Source: an uncultured Verrucomicrobia subdivision 3 bacterium
GTDB taxonomy: Bacteria; Verrucomicrobiota; Verrucomicrobiia; Limisphaerales; DASXHY01
Assembly: GCA_937890005.1 (NCBI GenBank)
Contig: CALBZA010000006.1
Span: 37,496 to 101,495 of the forward strand
Direction: 5' to 3'
DNA length: 64,000 bases
A model generated the notes under the pieces. That model was not told the DNA's origin. It was given only the letters and a program-made list of their open reading frames with translations, and made no database searches. Made by a program: the position numbers and the translations under genes. This document shows positions 34,132 to 43,388 of this stretch, piece after piece (position 1 is the stretch's first letter; each line of letters opens with the position of its first letter).

Positions 34132-35322
34132 TCAGGCGGCAAGATTCTTGTGCGATTCCCTGCCCTTGGAGGCATGTCCCCGAAGCTTGTTGATGATGAG
34201 CGGCAAATGCTTGAGCACGTAGTCCACCTCCGCCTCGGAATTGTAGATGCCCAGGCTGAAACGGACACTTCCCCGAGCCCTCGCCACAGTGCAGCCCATC
34301 GCCATCAGAACATGCGATGGATCCAGTGACCCCGATGTGCACGCGGAGCCGCTCGAAACGCAGATTCCCAGGTGATCCAGGGCAAGAAGCAGGTTTTCCG
34401 CTTCAATGCCGCTGAACGAAATGTTGCTGGTATTGGGAAGACGATGGTCCCGGGAGCCGTTGCGAATCGTTCCGCTGATGTTTTGAAGGATTTCGTTTTC
34501 CAGCCGGTCACGCAGCGCGCGGACGCGGGTGTTTTCTTCCTTCAGGTGCGACAGCGCCAGTTCTGCTGCCCGTCCGAAACCAACGATGCTCGCGACATTC
34601 TCGGTGCCGCCGCGCCGCCCATGTTCCTGTCCGCCGCCGATCACGTAAGGGTGATACTTGGTTTTGTGTTTCACGTAGAGCAACCCCACCCCTTTCGGAG
34701 CATTCAGCTTGTGAGCAGAAAGCGACAGGAAATCCACGCCAAGATCCTGAACGTCAATCTTCAGCTTGCCGGGAGTCTGAACCGCATCAGTGTGAAACAA
34801 CACATCCTTGCTCCGGCAGATCGCGGCGATTTCCTCGATCGGAAACAACACACCCGTTTCATTGTTTGCCCACATGACTGAGACGATCGCCGTGTCCTTG
34901 CGAATCGATTTCTCAAGCAGATGAATGTCGATCGACCCATCGGGTTCAACAGGAAGCAGTGTAATGTCGTAACCCTGTTTCTTCAGAGCCGCGCAGAACT
35001 TGATGTTTGCGGAATGCTCGACAGCCGTGGTCACAACATGACGTTTCGTCGGTTGAGTCGTGAGCGCGCTGTGAATCGCAGAATTGTTGCTCTCAGTTCC
35101 GCAACTGGTGAAAACAATTTCTTTTGGTTCGGCATTGATCAGCGCGGCGACCTGTTGGCGGGCTTTTTCAACATGTTTTCCCACCTGTTTGCCAAAACCG
35201 TAAACACTGGACGGATTGCCCCAGAAATCGCGGAGGAATGGAATCATCGCATCCATCACTTCCGGCGCGACCCGAGTTGTTGCGTTGTTATCGAAGTAGA
35301 TGATTGACTGCTGCTGGCTCAT
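34132..35322 (-). CDS. nifS: Cysteine desulfurase (NifS/IscS family)
   Basis: PLP enzyme that takes sulfur from cysteine for Fe-S cluster and thio-cofactor assembly. 396 aa. Motifs: IYFDNNATTRVAPEV at the start, VFTSCGTESNNSAIHSAL, TTAVEHSANI, FHTDAVQTPGKLKIDV, PLP lysine in SLSAHKLNAPKG, GGQEHGRRGGTENV, and the catalytic Cys loop SSGSACTSGSLDPSHVL. The long Cys loop and S-G-S-A-C-T-S-G form place it in class I (IscS/NifS). It is divergent from the sulfate assimilation genes and fits a sulfur theme; no iscU partner is present here. Confidence 0.95.
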   Translation of the reverse strand: MSQQQSIIYFDNNATTRVAPEVMDAMIPFLRDFWGNPSSVYGFGKQVGKHVEKARQQVAALINAEPKEIVFTSCGTESNNSAIHSALTTQPTKRHVVTTAVEHSANIKFCAALKKQGYDITLLPVEPDGSIDIHLLEKSIRKDTAIVSVMWANNETGVLFPIEEIAAICRSKDVLFHTDAVQTPGKLKIDVQDLGVDFLSLSAHKLNAPKGVGLLYVKHKTKYHPYVIGGGQEHGRRGGTENVASIVGFGRAAELALSHLKEENTRVRALRDRLENEILQNISGTIRNGSRDHRLPNTSNISFSGIEAENLLLALDHLGICVSSGSACTSGSLDPSHVLMAMGCTVARARGSVRFSLGIYNSEAEVDYVLKHLPLIINKLRGHASKGRESHKNLAA

Positions 35323-35427
35323 GTTGTCGTCGCTCCCTGCTCACGTTCAGGAAACGGAACCTCAGACTGGTAATTCTGGAAACGATTTGCTAGGTAAAAA
35401 GCTTTTATTGGCCGGGACAGAACGGAT

Positions 35428-35456
35428 TTGACAACTCAACAGCGAGGCCAGATAAT
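35428..35456 (+). promoter_or_regulatory. Sigma-70-type promoter of the cysIHDN operon
   Basis: TTGACA, 17 nt, GATAAT: perfect -35, optimal spacing, 5 of 6 in the -10. Predicted start about 35463, about 20 nt before the GTG start of cysI. Confidence 0.8.
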
Positions 35457-35481
35457 CCTAAATAACTTAAGCATTTAACTT

Positions 35482-37164
35482 GTGATTACAGAATCGCCAG
35501 CAAAATTGACGCATAACGAAGAGATCAAAGCCGCCATTCCGACGCTTGCCGGAACCATTGCAGCCACGCTCAACGATCCTGCAGCGGACCATTTCTCGGA
35601 CGACGACAACCAGTTCCTGAAGTTTCATGGCTCGTATCAACAGGACGATCGCGACCTTCGAAAGACCGGGAAGAAATACATCATGATGGTCCGCGGCCGC
35701 ATTCCGGGCGGCGTGTTGACGGCGAATCAGTGGTGCGTATTTGATGACCTCGCGACCAAATACGGAAACAACACGCTCCGCATCACGACGCGCCAAAGCA
35801 TCCAGTTCCATGGCATTTTGAAATCCGGCCTGCGTTCCGTCATCAAATCAATCAACGAATCATTGCTCTCCACGCTGGCTGCGTGCGGCGATGTGAACCG
35901 TAACGTGCTCGCTCCTCCGACGCCGGCTTACACCAGGGCCCGCGAAGAGGTGTTTGCGGACTGCCGCAAAGTTGCGATGGCGCTGGCACCACAGACGAAA
36001 GCGTATCACTCCATCTGGATTGACGGCCGCCAACTCGATCTCAATGCCGACGAAAACAAAAGCTTCGTCGATCCGCTTTACGGCAAAACGTACCTGCCGC
36101 GCAAATTCAAGGTGGCGTTCGTCATTCCACCGGTGAATGACCTCGATGTTTTCACGAACGACCTCGGCTTGATTGCCATCGTCGAGAACGACCAGTTAGT
36201 CGGTTACAACCTCGCAGTCGGCGGAGGAATGGGCCGAAGCCACGGCAATGAGGCCACCTATCCCCGGCTTGCGGACGTTATCGGATTCTTCAAACCGGAA
36301 AAGATCGTCGATGTGGCGAAAGCCGTTCTGACGATTCACCGCGATTTTGGCGACCGCACCGATCGCAAGCATGCTCGCCTCAAATACGTCATTGCCGAGC
36401 GCGGCATTGATTGGGCTCGGGCCGAAGTCGAGAAGCGGGCTGGAATCCAACTTGAGCCCGCGCGTCCGTTCCGGTTTACAACCACCGGTGATGTTTATGG
36501 CTGGCACAAGGCGGTCGATGGAACGTGGTTCCTGACCCTCTTCGTTGAAACCGGCCGGGTTAAAGACGTTGCCGGACATCAGCTCAAAACGGCGTTGCGT
36601 CAGGTGGCCGGAAAGTATCCGCACATCGAATTCCGCCTTTCTGCAAATCAGAACGTCCTGCTCACTCGAATTCCCGAAGCGGACAAGGCGGCGATCGATT
36701 CGCTTCTGGTTCAACACGGCGTGAAAACCGAAAACCAGGCGAGCGTGCTACATCAGGCGTCGATGGCCTGCCCTGCTCTGCCAACCTGCGGACTGGCGCT
36801 GGCCGAATCGGAACGAATGCTTCCCGGACTTATCGATCGCATTGAAAAGCTGTGCGCTGAAGTCGGCCTTTCGGGTGAAGAAATCATCATCCGCTCAACC
36901 GGTTGTCCGAATGGCTGCGCGCGTCCTTACATGGCGGAAATCGCGTTCGTCGGAAAAGCGCCGGGACGTTATCAGCTCTGGCTGGGTGGCGACACGGCTG
37001 GAATGCGCTTGAACAAGCTTTGGAAGGACGTCGTGAAAGATCCGGAGATCGAAGGCGAATTGCGTCCCATCCTGCAGCGTTTTGCGGCGGAACGTAACGC
37101 CGGAGAACGTTTCGGCGATTGGTGCCAGCGCTCACTCCTCGCCCAACCCGCCGCGGTCAATTGA
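35482..37164 (+). CDS. cysI: Assimilatory sulfite reductase hemoprotein (nitrite/sulfite reductase family)
   Basis: Six-electron reduction of sulfite to sulfide with siroheme and a [4Fe-4S] cluster. 560 aa with the twofold ferredoxin-like plus siroheme layout: LRITTRQSIQFHGI (siroheme-binding Arg), the RKFKVAFVIPP/GLIAIVENDQLVGYNL repeat and the paired cysteine motif CPALPTC ... STGCPNGCARPY that holds cluster and siroheme. I prefer sulfite over nitrite as substrate because the next genes are cysH, cysD and cysN; the family alone does not decide. Starts at GTG 35482 with no clear Shine-Dalgarno. No flavoprotein (cysJ) is adjacent, so the electron donor may be ferredoxin. Confidence 0.92.
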   Translation: MITESPAKLTHNEEIKAAIPTLAGTIAATLNDPAADHFSDDDNQFLKFHGSYQQDDRDLRKTGKKYIMMVRGRIPGGVLTANQWCVFDDLATKYGNNTLRITTRQSIQFHGILKSGLRSVIKSINESLLSTLAACGDVNRNVLAPPTPAYTRAREEVFADCRKVAMALAPQTKAYHSIWIDGRQLDLNADENKSFVDPLYGKTYLPRKFKVAFVIPPVNDLDVFTNDLGLIAIVENDQLVGYNLAVGGGMGRSHGNEATYPRLADVIGFFKPEKIVDVAKAVLTIHRDFGDRTDRKHARLKYVIAERGIDWARAEVEKRAGIQLEPARPFRFTTTGDVYGWHKAVDGTWFLTLFVETGRVKDVAGHQLKTALRQVAGKYPHIEFRLSANQNVLLTRIPEADKAAIDSLLVQHGVKTENQASVLHQASMACPALPTCGLALAESERMLPGLIDRIEKLCAEVGLSGEEIIIRSTGCPNGCARPYMAEIAFVGKAPGRYQLWLGGDTAGMRLNKLWKDVVKDPEIEGELRPILQRFAAERNAGERFGDWCQRSLLAQPAAVN

Positions 37165-37251
37165 TCCAATCCGTGAACCCGCGGGGTAAAACAAACAAAT
37201 CGGACGCCCGTCTCCTGACGAACGTCCGCCTGAAAATCAATTTCCAGAACC

Positions 37252-37908
37252 ATGACTGCTGAACAAATCGTCAGAGCCAGCGCCGACCTCCGGGAAAAGT
37301 CCCCGGTTGAAATCATCCGCTGGGCCATTGCTCAATCCAGTGGACGCGCAATCGTATCCACCAATTTCCGTCCGTATGAAGCGGCCATCCTGCATGCCTG
37401 CACGCAGGTTCAGCCCGACATTCCCGTTCTCTGGGTCGATCACGGCTACAACCGCCCCGCCACCTACAAGCACGCGGAAGCGTTGAAGAAACAGCTCAAC
37501 CTGAACATCAAGGCTTACCTGCCCAAAATCACCGCAGCACACCGTGATGCAATCTACGGCGAAATTCCGTCCACCGACGATGAAGCCGGCCTCAAGCAGT
37601 TCAGCGCATTGATGAAGCTCGAGCCGTTTCAGCGCGGCATGAAGGAACTGGCGCCGACCGTTTGGATCACCGCGTTGCGCAAGGTGCAGAATCCGAATCG
37701 CGCCGAACTCGACATCGTTTCCGAAGACAAAAACTTTGGCGCCATCAAAATCAGCCCGTTCTTCCATTGGACCGATGCGGAGATGGAAAACTACCTCAAA
37801 CAACACAATCTCCCGAACGAATGGGATTATTTCGATCCCGCCAAAGCTGATGACAAACGCGAATGCGGCCTTCATGCTGCATGGGGCGGCGCCGCTGTCA
37901 AAGCGTAG
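37252..37908 (+). CDS. cysH: Phosphoadenylyl-sulfate (or adenylyl-sulfate) reductase
   Basis: Reduces activated sulfate to sulfite with thioredoxin. 218 aa PP-loop-fold protein: IVSTNFRPYEAAILHACTQ (loop S-T-N-F), PVLWVDHGYNRPATYKHAE, then WITALRKVQNPNRAEL and the catalytic cysteine near the C-terminus in KRECGLHAAW. The additional Cys pairs that hold the [4Fe-4S] cluster of APS reductases are absent, which suggests PAPS as substrate, although no APS kinase (cysC) is in the window. 87 bp after cysI in the same operon. Confidence 0.9.
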   Translation: MTAEQIVRASADLREKSPVEIIRWAIAQSSGRAIVSTNFRPYEAAILHACTQVQPDIPVLWVDHGYNRPATYKHAEALKKQLNLNIKAYLPKITAAHRDAIYGEIPSTDDEAGLKQFSALMKLEPFQRGMKELAPTVWITALRKVQNPNRAELDIVSEDKNFGAIKISPFFHWTDAEMENYLKQHNLPNEWDYFDPAKADDKRECGLHAAWGGAAVKA

Positions 37909-37920
37909 TCCGCAATTTTT

Positions 37921-38925
37921 ATGAACACCGACACTGGAACGCTCGCGATCGATGCTGCCGCTTCAAAGCCGCCGAATGCGCCGTCTCCGACCGAAACCAC
38001 TCGCGAAAAAATGTCCGCGACAAAAACCAGCTACCAACTCGATCACCTTCAGTATCTCGAGACCGAAGCGATTCACATCATGCGCGAGGTTGCCGCTGAG
38101 TTCGAGCGGCCGTGCCTGATGTTTTCCGGCGGCAAGGATTCCATCTGTCTGCTGCGCCTGGCTGAAAAGGCCTTCCGTCCATCCGACATTCCGATGCCGT
38201 TTCTGAATGTCGATACCGGCCATCATTTCCCTGAGTTGAACGAATTCCGGGATCGCCGGGCCAACGAACTGGGCGGAAAGCTGATCGTTCGCAAGGTGGA
38301 AGACGCGATTGCGAAAGGCATCGCCGTTCCGACGCCGGGAGAAATCAGCCGCAATCGACTTCAGATTCCAACACTGCTTGCCGCGATTGAAGAATTTCAG
38401 TTCGACTGCGCCATCGGCGGCGCGCGACGCGACGAGGAAAAGGCTCGCGCGAAAGAACGTTTCTTCAGCTTCCGCGACAGCTTCGGTCAGTGGGATCCGA
38501 AAAACCAGCGTCCGGAAATCTGGAACCTTTACAACGCTCGCGTGAATCCCGGCGAACACATGCGCGTATTCCCGCTGAGCAACTGGACCGAGATGGACGT
38601 CTGGCAATACATCAAGCGGGAGAAACTCGAAGTCCCGAGCATTTACTTCAGTCACAAACGCAAATGCGTCCGTCGAAACGGCCAGTGGCTGCCGGTGAGC
38701 GATCTCCTGCCTCTCAAACCCAATGACGAAATCAAGGAACTCGTCGTGCGTGTACGCACCATCGGCGACATCATCAGTACCGGAATGGTCGAATCGCCGG
38801 CAGACGACGTCGATGACATCATCGCGGAAATCGCCGCGGCACGCGTGACCGAACGTGGTTCCCGCGCCGACGACAAGTCGTCCGAAGCCGCGATGGAAGA
38901 CCGCAAGAAGCAAGGCTATTTCTAA
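37921..38925 (+). CDS. cysD: Sulfate adenylyltransferase subunit 2
   Basis: Catalytic subunit of the CysDN ATP sulfurylase, making APS from sulfate and ATP. PP-loop LMFSGGKDSICLLRLAEKAF, then DTGHHFPELNEFRD, CAIGGARRDEEKARAKERFF, PLSNWTEMDVWQYIKRE and the C-terminal ending RKKQGYF typical of CysD. 334 aa from ATG 37921; an ATG at 38011 would remove a Pro/Thr-rich, poorly conserved lead of 30 residues and is equally possible. 12 bp after cysH. Confidence 0.95.
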   Translation: MNTDTGTLAIDAAASKPPNAPSPTETTREKMSATKTSYQLDHLQYLETEAIHIMREVAAEFERPCLMFSGGKDSICLLRLAEKAFRPSDIPMPFLNVDTGHHFPELNEFRDRRANELGGKLIVRKVEDAIAKGIAVPTPGEISRNRLQIPTLLAAIEEFQFDCAIGGARRDEEKARAKERFFSFRDSFGQWDPKNQRPEIWNLYNARVNPGEHMRVFPLSNWTEMDVWQYIKREKLEVPSIYFSHKRKCVRRNGQWLPVSDLLPLKPNDEIKELVVRVRTIGDIISTGMVESPADDVDDIIAEIAAARVTERGSRADDKSSEAAMEDRKKQGYF

Positions 38926-38956
38926 TGCCTGCCGGAAGCTGAACGTTCATGAATAG

Positions 38957-39088
38957 AGGTTCCAAACTTCAAATCCCAAATTCCCAAGAAGCCTCAATCG
39001 CCAGGTTTCAACCGGCGAGCGCGCCTTCGGATGGGAATTTGAACTTTGATGTTTTCTTGAAGATTGGAACCTGGAATCTGGAATTTGT
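38957..39088. repeat. Imperfect long inverted repeat between cysD and cysN
   Basis: The segment opens with AGGTTCCAAACTTCAA and closes with TTGAAGATTGGAACCT (end 39072), while inner AAATTCCCA and TGGGAATTT also pair. It forms a long imperfect palindrome with a unique centre. A GGAATCTGGAATT stretch follows to 39088. It resembles a dispersed palindromic (MITE- or REP-like) unit and would place a large hairpin between two operon genes. Confidence 0.55.
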
Positions 39089-39099
39089 TTCTCCCTGAT

Positions 39100-40419
39100 A
39101 TGCCCCATTCTGCTCATACGATCGAAATTCTCCGCTTCAACACCTGCGGCTCCGTGGATGACGGCAAGTCCACGCTGATCGGCCGATTGCTCTACGATTC
39201 GAAGAACCTGATGGAAGATCAGATCGAAGCGCTCGAGCGCTCGGCTGACATCACCGGCGGCGGCCAGATCAATCTCGCCAACCTGACCGACGGCCTTCGG
39301 GCCGAACGCGAGCAAGGCATCACGATCGATGTCGCTTATCGCTACTTCGCCACGCCCAAGCGCAAGTTCATCGTCGCCGACACACCCGGCCACGTGCAGT
39401 ACACGCGCAACATGGTCACCGGCGCCTCCACCGCCAATCTTTCCATCGTGCTGATCGATGCGCGCCAGGGTGTGATCGAACAGACACGCCGTCACACCTA
39501 CATCGCGGCGCTGCTTGGCATTCCGCACCTTGTCATCGCGGTCAACAAAATGGATCTCGTCGATTGGAGCGAGGAACGTTTTCTCGAAATTCGTGAAGAT
39601 ATCGAAAGCTTCCTGCCGAAGCTCGATGTGTTTCGCGACGTGAAATTCATTCCGCTGAGCGCATTGAACGGCGACAACGTCGTCGAACCCTCAAAGAACA
39701 CACCGTGGTTCGGCGGACCGACATTGTTGAACCATCTCGAAACAGTTCACATTGCGAGCGACTGGAATCTGAATGCATTCCGTTTTCCTGTGCAATGGGT
39801 GAATCGTCCAAACAATCCGACCGATCCGACGCTTCACGATTTCCGTGGCCTAAGCGGACAGATCGCTGGCGGAATCGTGAAGAAAGGCCAGCAGGTTCTG
39901 GTGCTGCCCAGCGGATTGAAGAGCACCATCAAGGACATCTGGACCTACAACGGCGTGCTGGAGGAAGCCTTCTCACCGCAGTCAGTGACGCTTTGTCTGG
40001 AGCACGACATCGACGTCAGCCGCGGCGACATGATTGTGGCACTCGACAGTTTGCCCGGCATGAATTCCGACCTTCACGCCCGGATCTGCTGGATGAATAT
40101 CCGGCCGTTGCAGCAGGGAAAAAAATATCTGCTTAAGCACACCACTCAGACCGTGCAATGCGTGGTCACGAGCATTGAGAGCAAAATCAATATCTCCACC
40201 TTCGATGCCGAGCCACAGCCACGTGAACTCGCGGTGAACGACATCGGCGTCATCCGGCTGAAGACCGCCAGGCCGCTCGTCTTCGATGGCTACCATGCCA
40301 ATCGCCTGACCGGCTCGTTCATCCTGATTGAACAGGGAACCAACCAGACCGTCGGCGCCGGAATGCTTATGCCGCCGACCGAAACGGTGAAGATCGACGA
40401 CGCAGACTTCGCGATCTGA
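39100..40419 (+). CDS. cysN: Sulfate adenylyltransferase subunit 1 (GTPase)
   Basis: GTPase subunit that drives APS synthesis by CysD. 439 aa, elongation-factor-like: G1 GSVDDGKSTLIGRLLYDS, switch I EREQGITIDVAYRYF, G3 DTPGHVQYTRNM, G4 NKMDLVDW, then two beta-barrel domains (FPVQWVNRPN, GQIAGGIVKKGQQVLVLPSG). No CysC kinase domain is fused. Start at ATG 39100, since the upstream in-frame codons lie inside the palindromic repeat. Ends 24 bp from the converging ligase gene. Confidence 0.95.
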   Translation: MPHSAHTIEILRFNTCGSVDDGKSTLIGRLLYDSKNLMEDQIEALERSADITGGGQINLANLTDGLRAEREQGITIDVAYRYFATPKRKFIVADTPGHVQYTRNMVTGASTANLSIVLIDARQGVIEQTRRHTYIAALLGIPHLVIAVNKMDLVDWSEERFLEIREDIESFLPKLDVFRDVKFIPLSALNGDNVVEPSKNTPWFGGPTLLNHLETVHIASDWNLNAFRFPVQWVNRPNNPTDPTLHDFRGLSGQIAGGIVKKGQQVLVLPSGLKSTIKDIWTYNGVLEEAFSPQSVTLCLEHDIDVSRGDMIVALDSLPGMNSDLHARICWMNIRPLQQGKKYLLKHTTQTVQCVVTSIESKINISTFDAEPQPRELAVNDIGVIRLKTARPLVFDGYHANRLTGSFILIEQGTNQTVGAGMLMPPTETVKIDDADFAI

Positions 40420-40443
40420 CGGGACGAAAACTTCGATCAACGA

Positions 40444-43284
40444 TCATGCGGCGCTTCTCCGAGCTGCCGCATTTTTTGTTTTTGCCGCAATGCGTCGCGC
40501 GGTTTCCAACGTATCGATTTCATTGACGGACTTGTCCGTTCGGATTCGCGCAATGCGCGGGAATCGCATCGCGAGTCCGCTGCTGTGACGATCGCTCGAC
40601 TGAAGCCGGTCAAAAGCAATCTCCAGCACCGTGTCCGGCTCGACTTCGAAATAACGTCCGCGCTGCCGGATTGCCCGGTTCAGAAAATGATTCGTCAGCT
40701 GTGCAATTTCGACGTCGGTGAGACCGCTGTAAGCTTTGCCGATTGTCTTCAATTCACCTGATCGTTCATCACGCACGGCGAAGGTGTAATCGCTCAAAAC
40801 CTTGTTCCGTTTGCCGTGGCCATATTCGGCACCGACCACGACACAATCGAGCGTCGCAAGCGCCTTCTTGAGCTTGAGCCAGGCAAGCCCGCGCCGACCG
40901 GGCGAATAACCGCTCGACGGATCCTTGATCATCAAACCTTCGTTCCCACGCTCGCGAGCCGCTGTGAACGCGGTTTCAATTTCATCCACGGAATGCGCTT
41001 CCGTGGTTCGCGCGAGTTGGATGCTCGCTGGCAATGTCAGTTGTTCGAGTTTCTTTCTGCGTGATGCAAGCGGTTCTTCAAGACAGCTCCGACCGTCAAG
41101 CCATAGAAGATCGAAAGCCACGAAACGAATCGGCACCTCCTCGCGCATGAACAAATCCTGCTCGCGCCGTCCCAGCCGTTTCTGAAGCTCCGCGAACGGC
41201 AGCACTTCGTCGTCGTTCATCGCCACAATTTCGCCGTCGAGGATGAACTCGCTTTCGACATCTCGAACCGCGTCTGCGAGTTCGTGAAATGTGATTGTGA
41301 TGTCTTTCAGATCGCGCGAGTAGAGCGCAACGCGATCTCCAGCCTTGTGAAGCTGGCAACGGACGCCGTCATACTTGTCTTCAATCCAAGCCGACACAGG
41401 CGCCTCCTTCTGTTGCTTTTGCTCGATGTTTTTCTCTGCGCTGGTCTGGAGCCTCGCCCAGATGTCCGAAGCGGTTTCCTCCGGTGAAGCGAGCATGAAT
41501 CGGATGGGCCGAAATGGAACCAGAGTGGCGCTTTCCAGCATTCCTTCCTTTGCCAGCTTCGCAGTCGCGCCAATATCACCAAGCAACAGATTTGCGCGTC
41601 TCACCAAATCCACATTTGCCGAGAATGCACTCACGATCGCTTCTTCAACGAGTCCTTCCTTCAAACCGATTCGCAAATCGCCGGTAACAATCTTGACGAA
41701 GAACCTGGCCTCCAGAGCCGAACATTTCCGAAGCGCCTGGACCAATACAGGCCGTTTGCCGATCGGCCCGCGGGCAGCATAAAGCTTTTCGAAAATTTCG
41801 TTAACCACCTTGATGCTCAGCCCCCTCCCTCCTCTTTTTCCGGAAAACAATTCGAAAGCCGTTTCACCAAGATCGCTGTGCTTGAGATAAGCCTGATGAA
41901 ACTGAGCCGAGTCGATTTGCGCGACTTCAGCAAGGCTGTCCCTCAGCAGAGCCCATCCCAGTTGAAGCACCTTGTTCTGACTTGCCGAAAAGGGTCGTCC
42001 GGAAAACCAGGTCGCAGCAATCGCCACTTCATCGGGATCAAGCCCGCGCAAGTATTCGCCCAGAACCCGTATCTTTTCCAATTTGCCCGCAAGGCGTGAA
42101 ATGACGTCACAGCTTGAAGCAAAGGTTGAAAATGCGTTTGCGTTGGGCGTTTCTTCCGCGGTGCTGTTTGAAAACTCTTCGTCAACAATGCGTGCGTCGG
42201 CAGGCGCCGTTATTCTCGGCGCGCACACCAGATCCATGTTCAATGCCAGTTGCTCGTCCTCGCTGAGAGCCTGTGCCTCAAACCCGAGCCGGCGCAGCGT
42301 CTCGGCAAAATCCGCCGCGAATCCGTGCAATGTGAAAACCTTCTTCGGTTGAACGCGCCGGACAAATTCAATGAGATCAGGAAAGTCCGCATGATCACTG
42401 AGAACAAACGCCGCGTCGCATTGATACCGATAGCGGCAATTCGGATCCACCGCCCACCCCGTGAGAATGGCGCAGCGCGTTTTGCCCAGTTTCCGAAGCA
42501 TGGCCGAGTTCGCGACGCTTGGCGGACAGATCAACACCTTACCTTTTGCGGTTCCGGCCTCGTAACGTTCGTAGCGCGGAAAACACCGTCCAAACTGCTC
42601 GTAAACTTGCGTCAGTCGAAACACCGCACCGTGCAGCATGAGAGGAAGCCCGGCTTCGGCGAGACCACAAATGATCTCCTGACTTTTGCCCAGCGAATAA
42701 CCCAGCAGAACCGGCGTTTCATCGTTGTCCAGAGCTTCGCGACAAAATCGGATCACACTTCGTAGAACCGCGTCGGTGGGTGGAAACACATACTGCGGCC
42801 GGCCAAACGTGGATTCCATGATCAGAATGTCGGCGCGTCGCGGCTCGCAGGGTTCGGCGGAAAGGCCGGGGCGCAGTTTGAAATCGCCCGTGTAAAGCAG
42901 TGTTTCGCCGCCGGCTTCGATCAACGACATCGCGCTCCCGAAAATATGTCCGGCAGGAAGCAGCGTGATTTGAAACGGCGTTCCATTGAATTCGAAACGC
43001 CTTTCTTCATGAAAGCGCAGCCGGTGCTCGGTCCGCGACTCCGCACCGCCTGTGCGCGCCTGCATCAACAACGCGGTCGGTTCACTCAGAATCATTTCGC
43101 GATGTGCCTCCACATGGTCCGAATGCGCGTGACTCACGAAGACCCGCTCGGGGCCGGTTCGAGGATCGTGCGCATCCAGCCAGAGGCCAAGGCGCGGCAG
43201 AAAAACGCCGCCGCGATGAAATTCAATGCGGAGGAGCGACACGCGGCAACTTATGCGTTCGCGCGGTGCTGTCAAAACGGCCAT
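40444..43284 (-). CDS. Fusion of MBL-fold DNA exonuclease and ATP-dependent DNA ligase
   Basis: 946 aa in one open frame. Residues about 15-345 are a metallo-beta-lactamase/beta-CASP nuclease (HAHSDH at 52-57, LLPAGHIFGSAM, LLYTGDFKLRPG, LSDHADFPDLIEF) of the type annotated as ligase-associated DNA exonuclease. After a Ser/Thr-rich linker (about 350-395), residues about 400-930 form a LigB-type ATP-dependent ligase: helical N-domain, adenylation motif I EDKYDGVRCQ (Lys about 637), motif III FVAFDLLWLDG, motif IV EGLMIKD, motif V AWLKLKK, then an OB domain. In many bacteria these are two adjacent genes together with an Lhr helicase and a phosphoesterase. Likely role is DNA end processing and joining in repair. 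Divergent from the TPR gene. Confidence 0.92.
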   Translation of the reverse strand: MAVLTAPRERISCRVSLLRIEFHRGGVFLPRLGLWLDAHDPRTGPERVFVSHAHSDHVEAHREMILSEPTALLMQARTGGAESRTEHRLRFHEERRFEFNGTPFQITLLPAGHIFGSAMSLIEAGGETLLYTGDFKLRPGLSAEPCEPRRADILIMESTFGRPQYVFPPTDAVLRSVIRFCREALDNDETPVLLGYSLGKSQEIICGLAEAGLPLMLHGAVFRLTQVYEQFGRCFPRYERYEAGTAKGKVLICPPSVANSAMLRKLGKTRCAILTGWAVDPNCRYRYQCDAAFVLSDHADFPDLIEFVRRVQPKKVFTLHGFAADFAETLRRLGFEAQALSEDEQLALNMDLVCAPRITAPADARIVDEEFSNSTAEETPNANAFSTFASSCDVISRLAGKLEKIRVLGEYLRGLDPDEVAIAATWFSGRPFSASQNKVLQLGWALLRDSLAEVAQIDSAQFHQAYLKHSDLGETAFELFSGKRGGRGLSIKVVNEIFEKLYAARGPIGKRPVLVQALRKCSALEARFFVKIVTGDLRIGLKEGLVEEAIVSAFSANVDLVRRANLLLGDIGATAKLAKEGMLESATLVPFRPIRFMLASPEETASDIWARLQTSAEKNIEQKQQKEAPVSAWIEDKYDGVRCQLHKAGDRVALYSRDLKDITITFHELADAVRDVESEFILDGEIVAMNDDEVLPFAELQKRLGRREQDLFMREEVPIRFVAFDLLWLDGRSCLEEPLASRRKKLEQLTLPASIQLARTTEAHSVDEIETAFTAARERGNEGLMIKDPSSGYSPGRRGLAWLKLKKALATLDCVVVGAEYGHGKRNKVLSDYTFAVRDERSGELKTIGKAYSGLTDVEIAQLTNHFLNRAIRQRGRYFEVEPDTVLEIAFDRLQSSDRHSSGLAMRFPRIARIRTDKSVNEIDTLETARRIAAKTKNAAARRSAA

Positions 43285-43388
43285 TCACCTGAGCGCACAA
43301 CCTGCCGCGATCGTTCACACGCCGACGGGTACTTGCCCGAACAGATTTCCTGTAGATTTTCCTGCGGCAATGGGACTAATCTTTGCCC

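Noticed and set aside
35323..35481. SAM- or cysteine-type riboswitch before cysI
   Set aside because: The promoter starts transcription only about 20 nt before the start codon, leaving no room for an aptamer.
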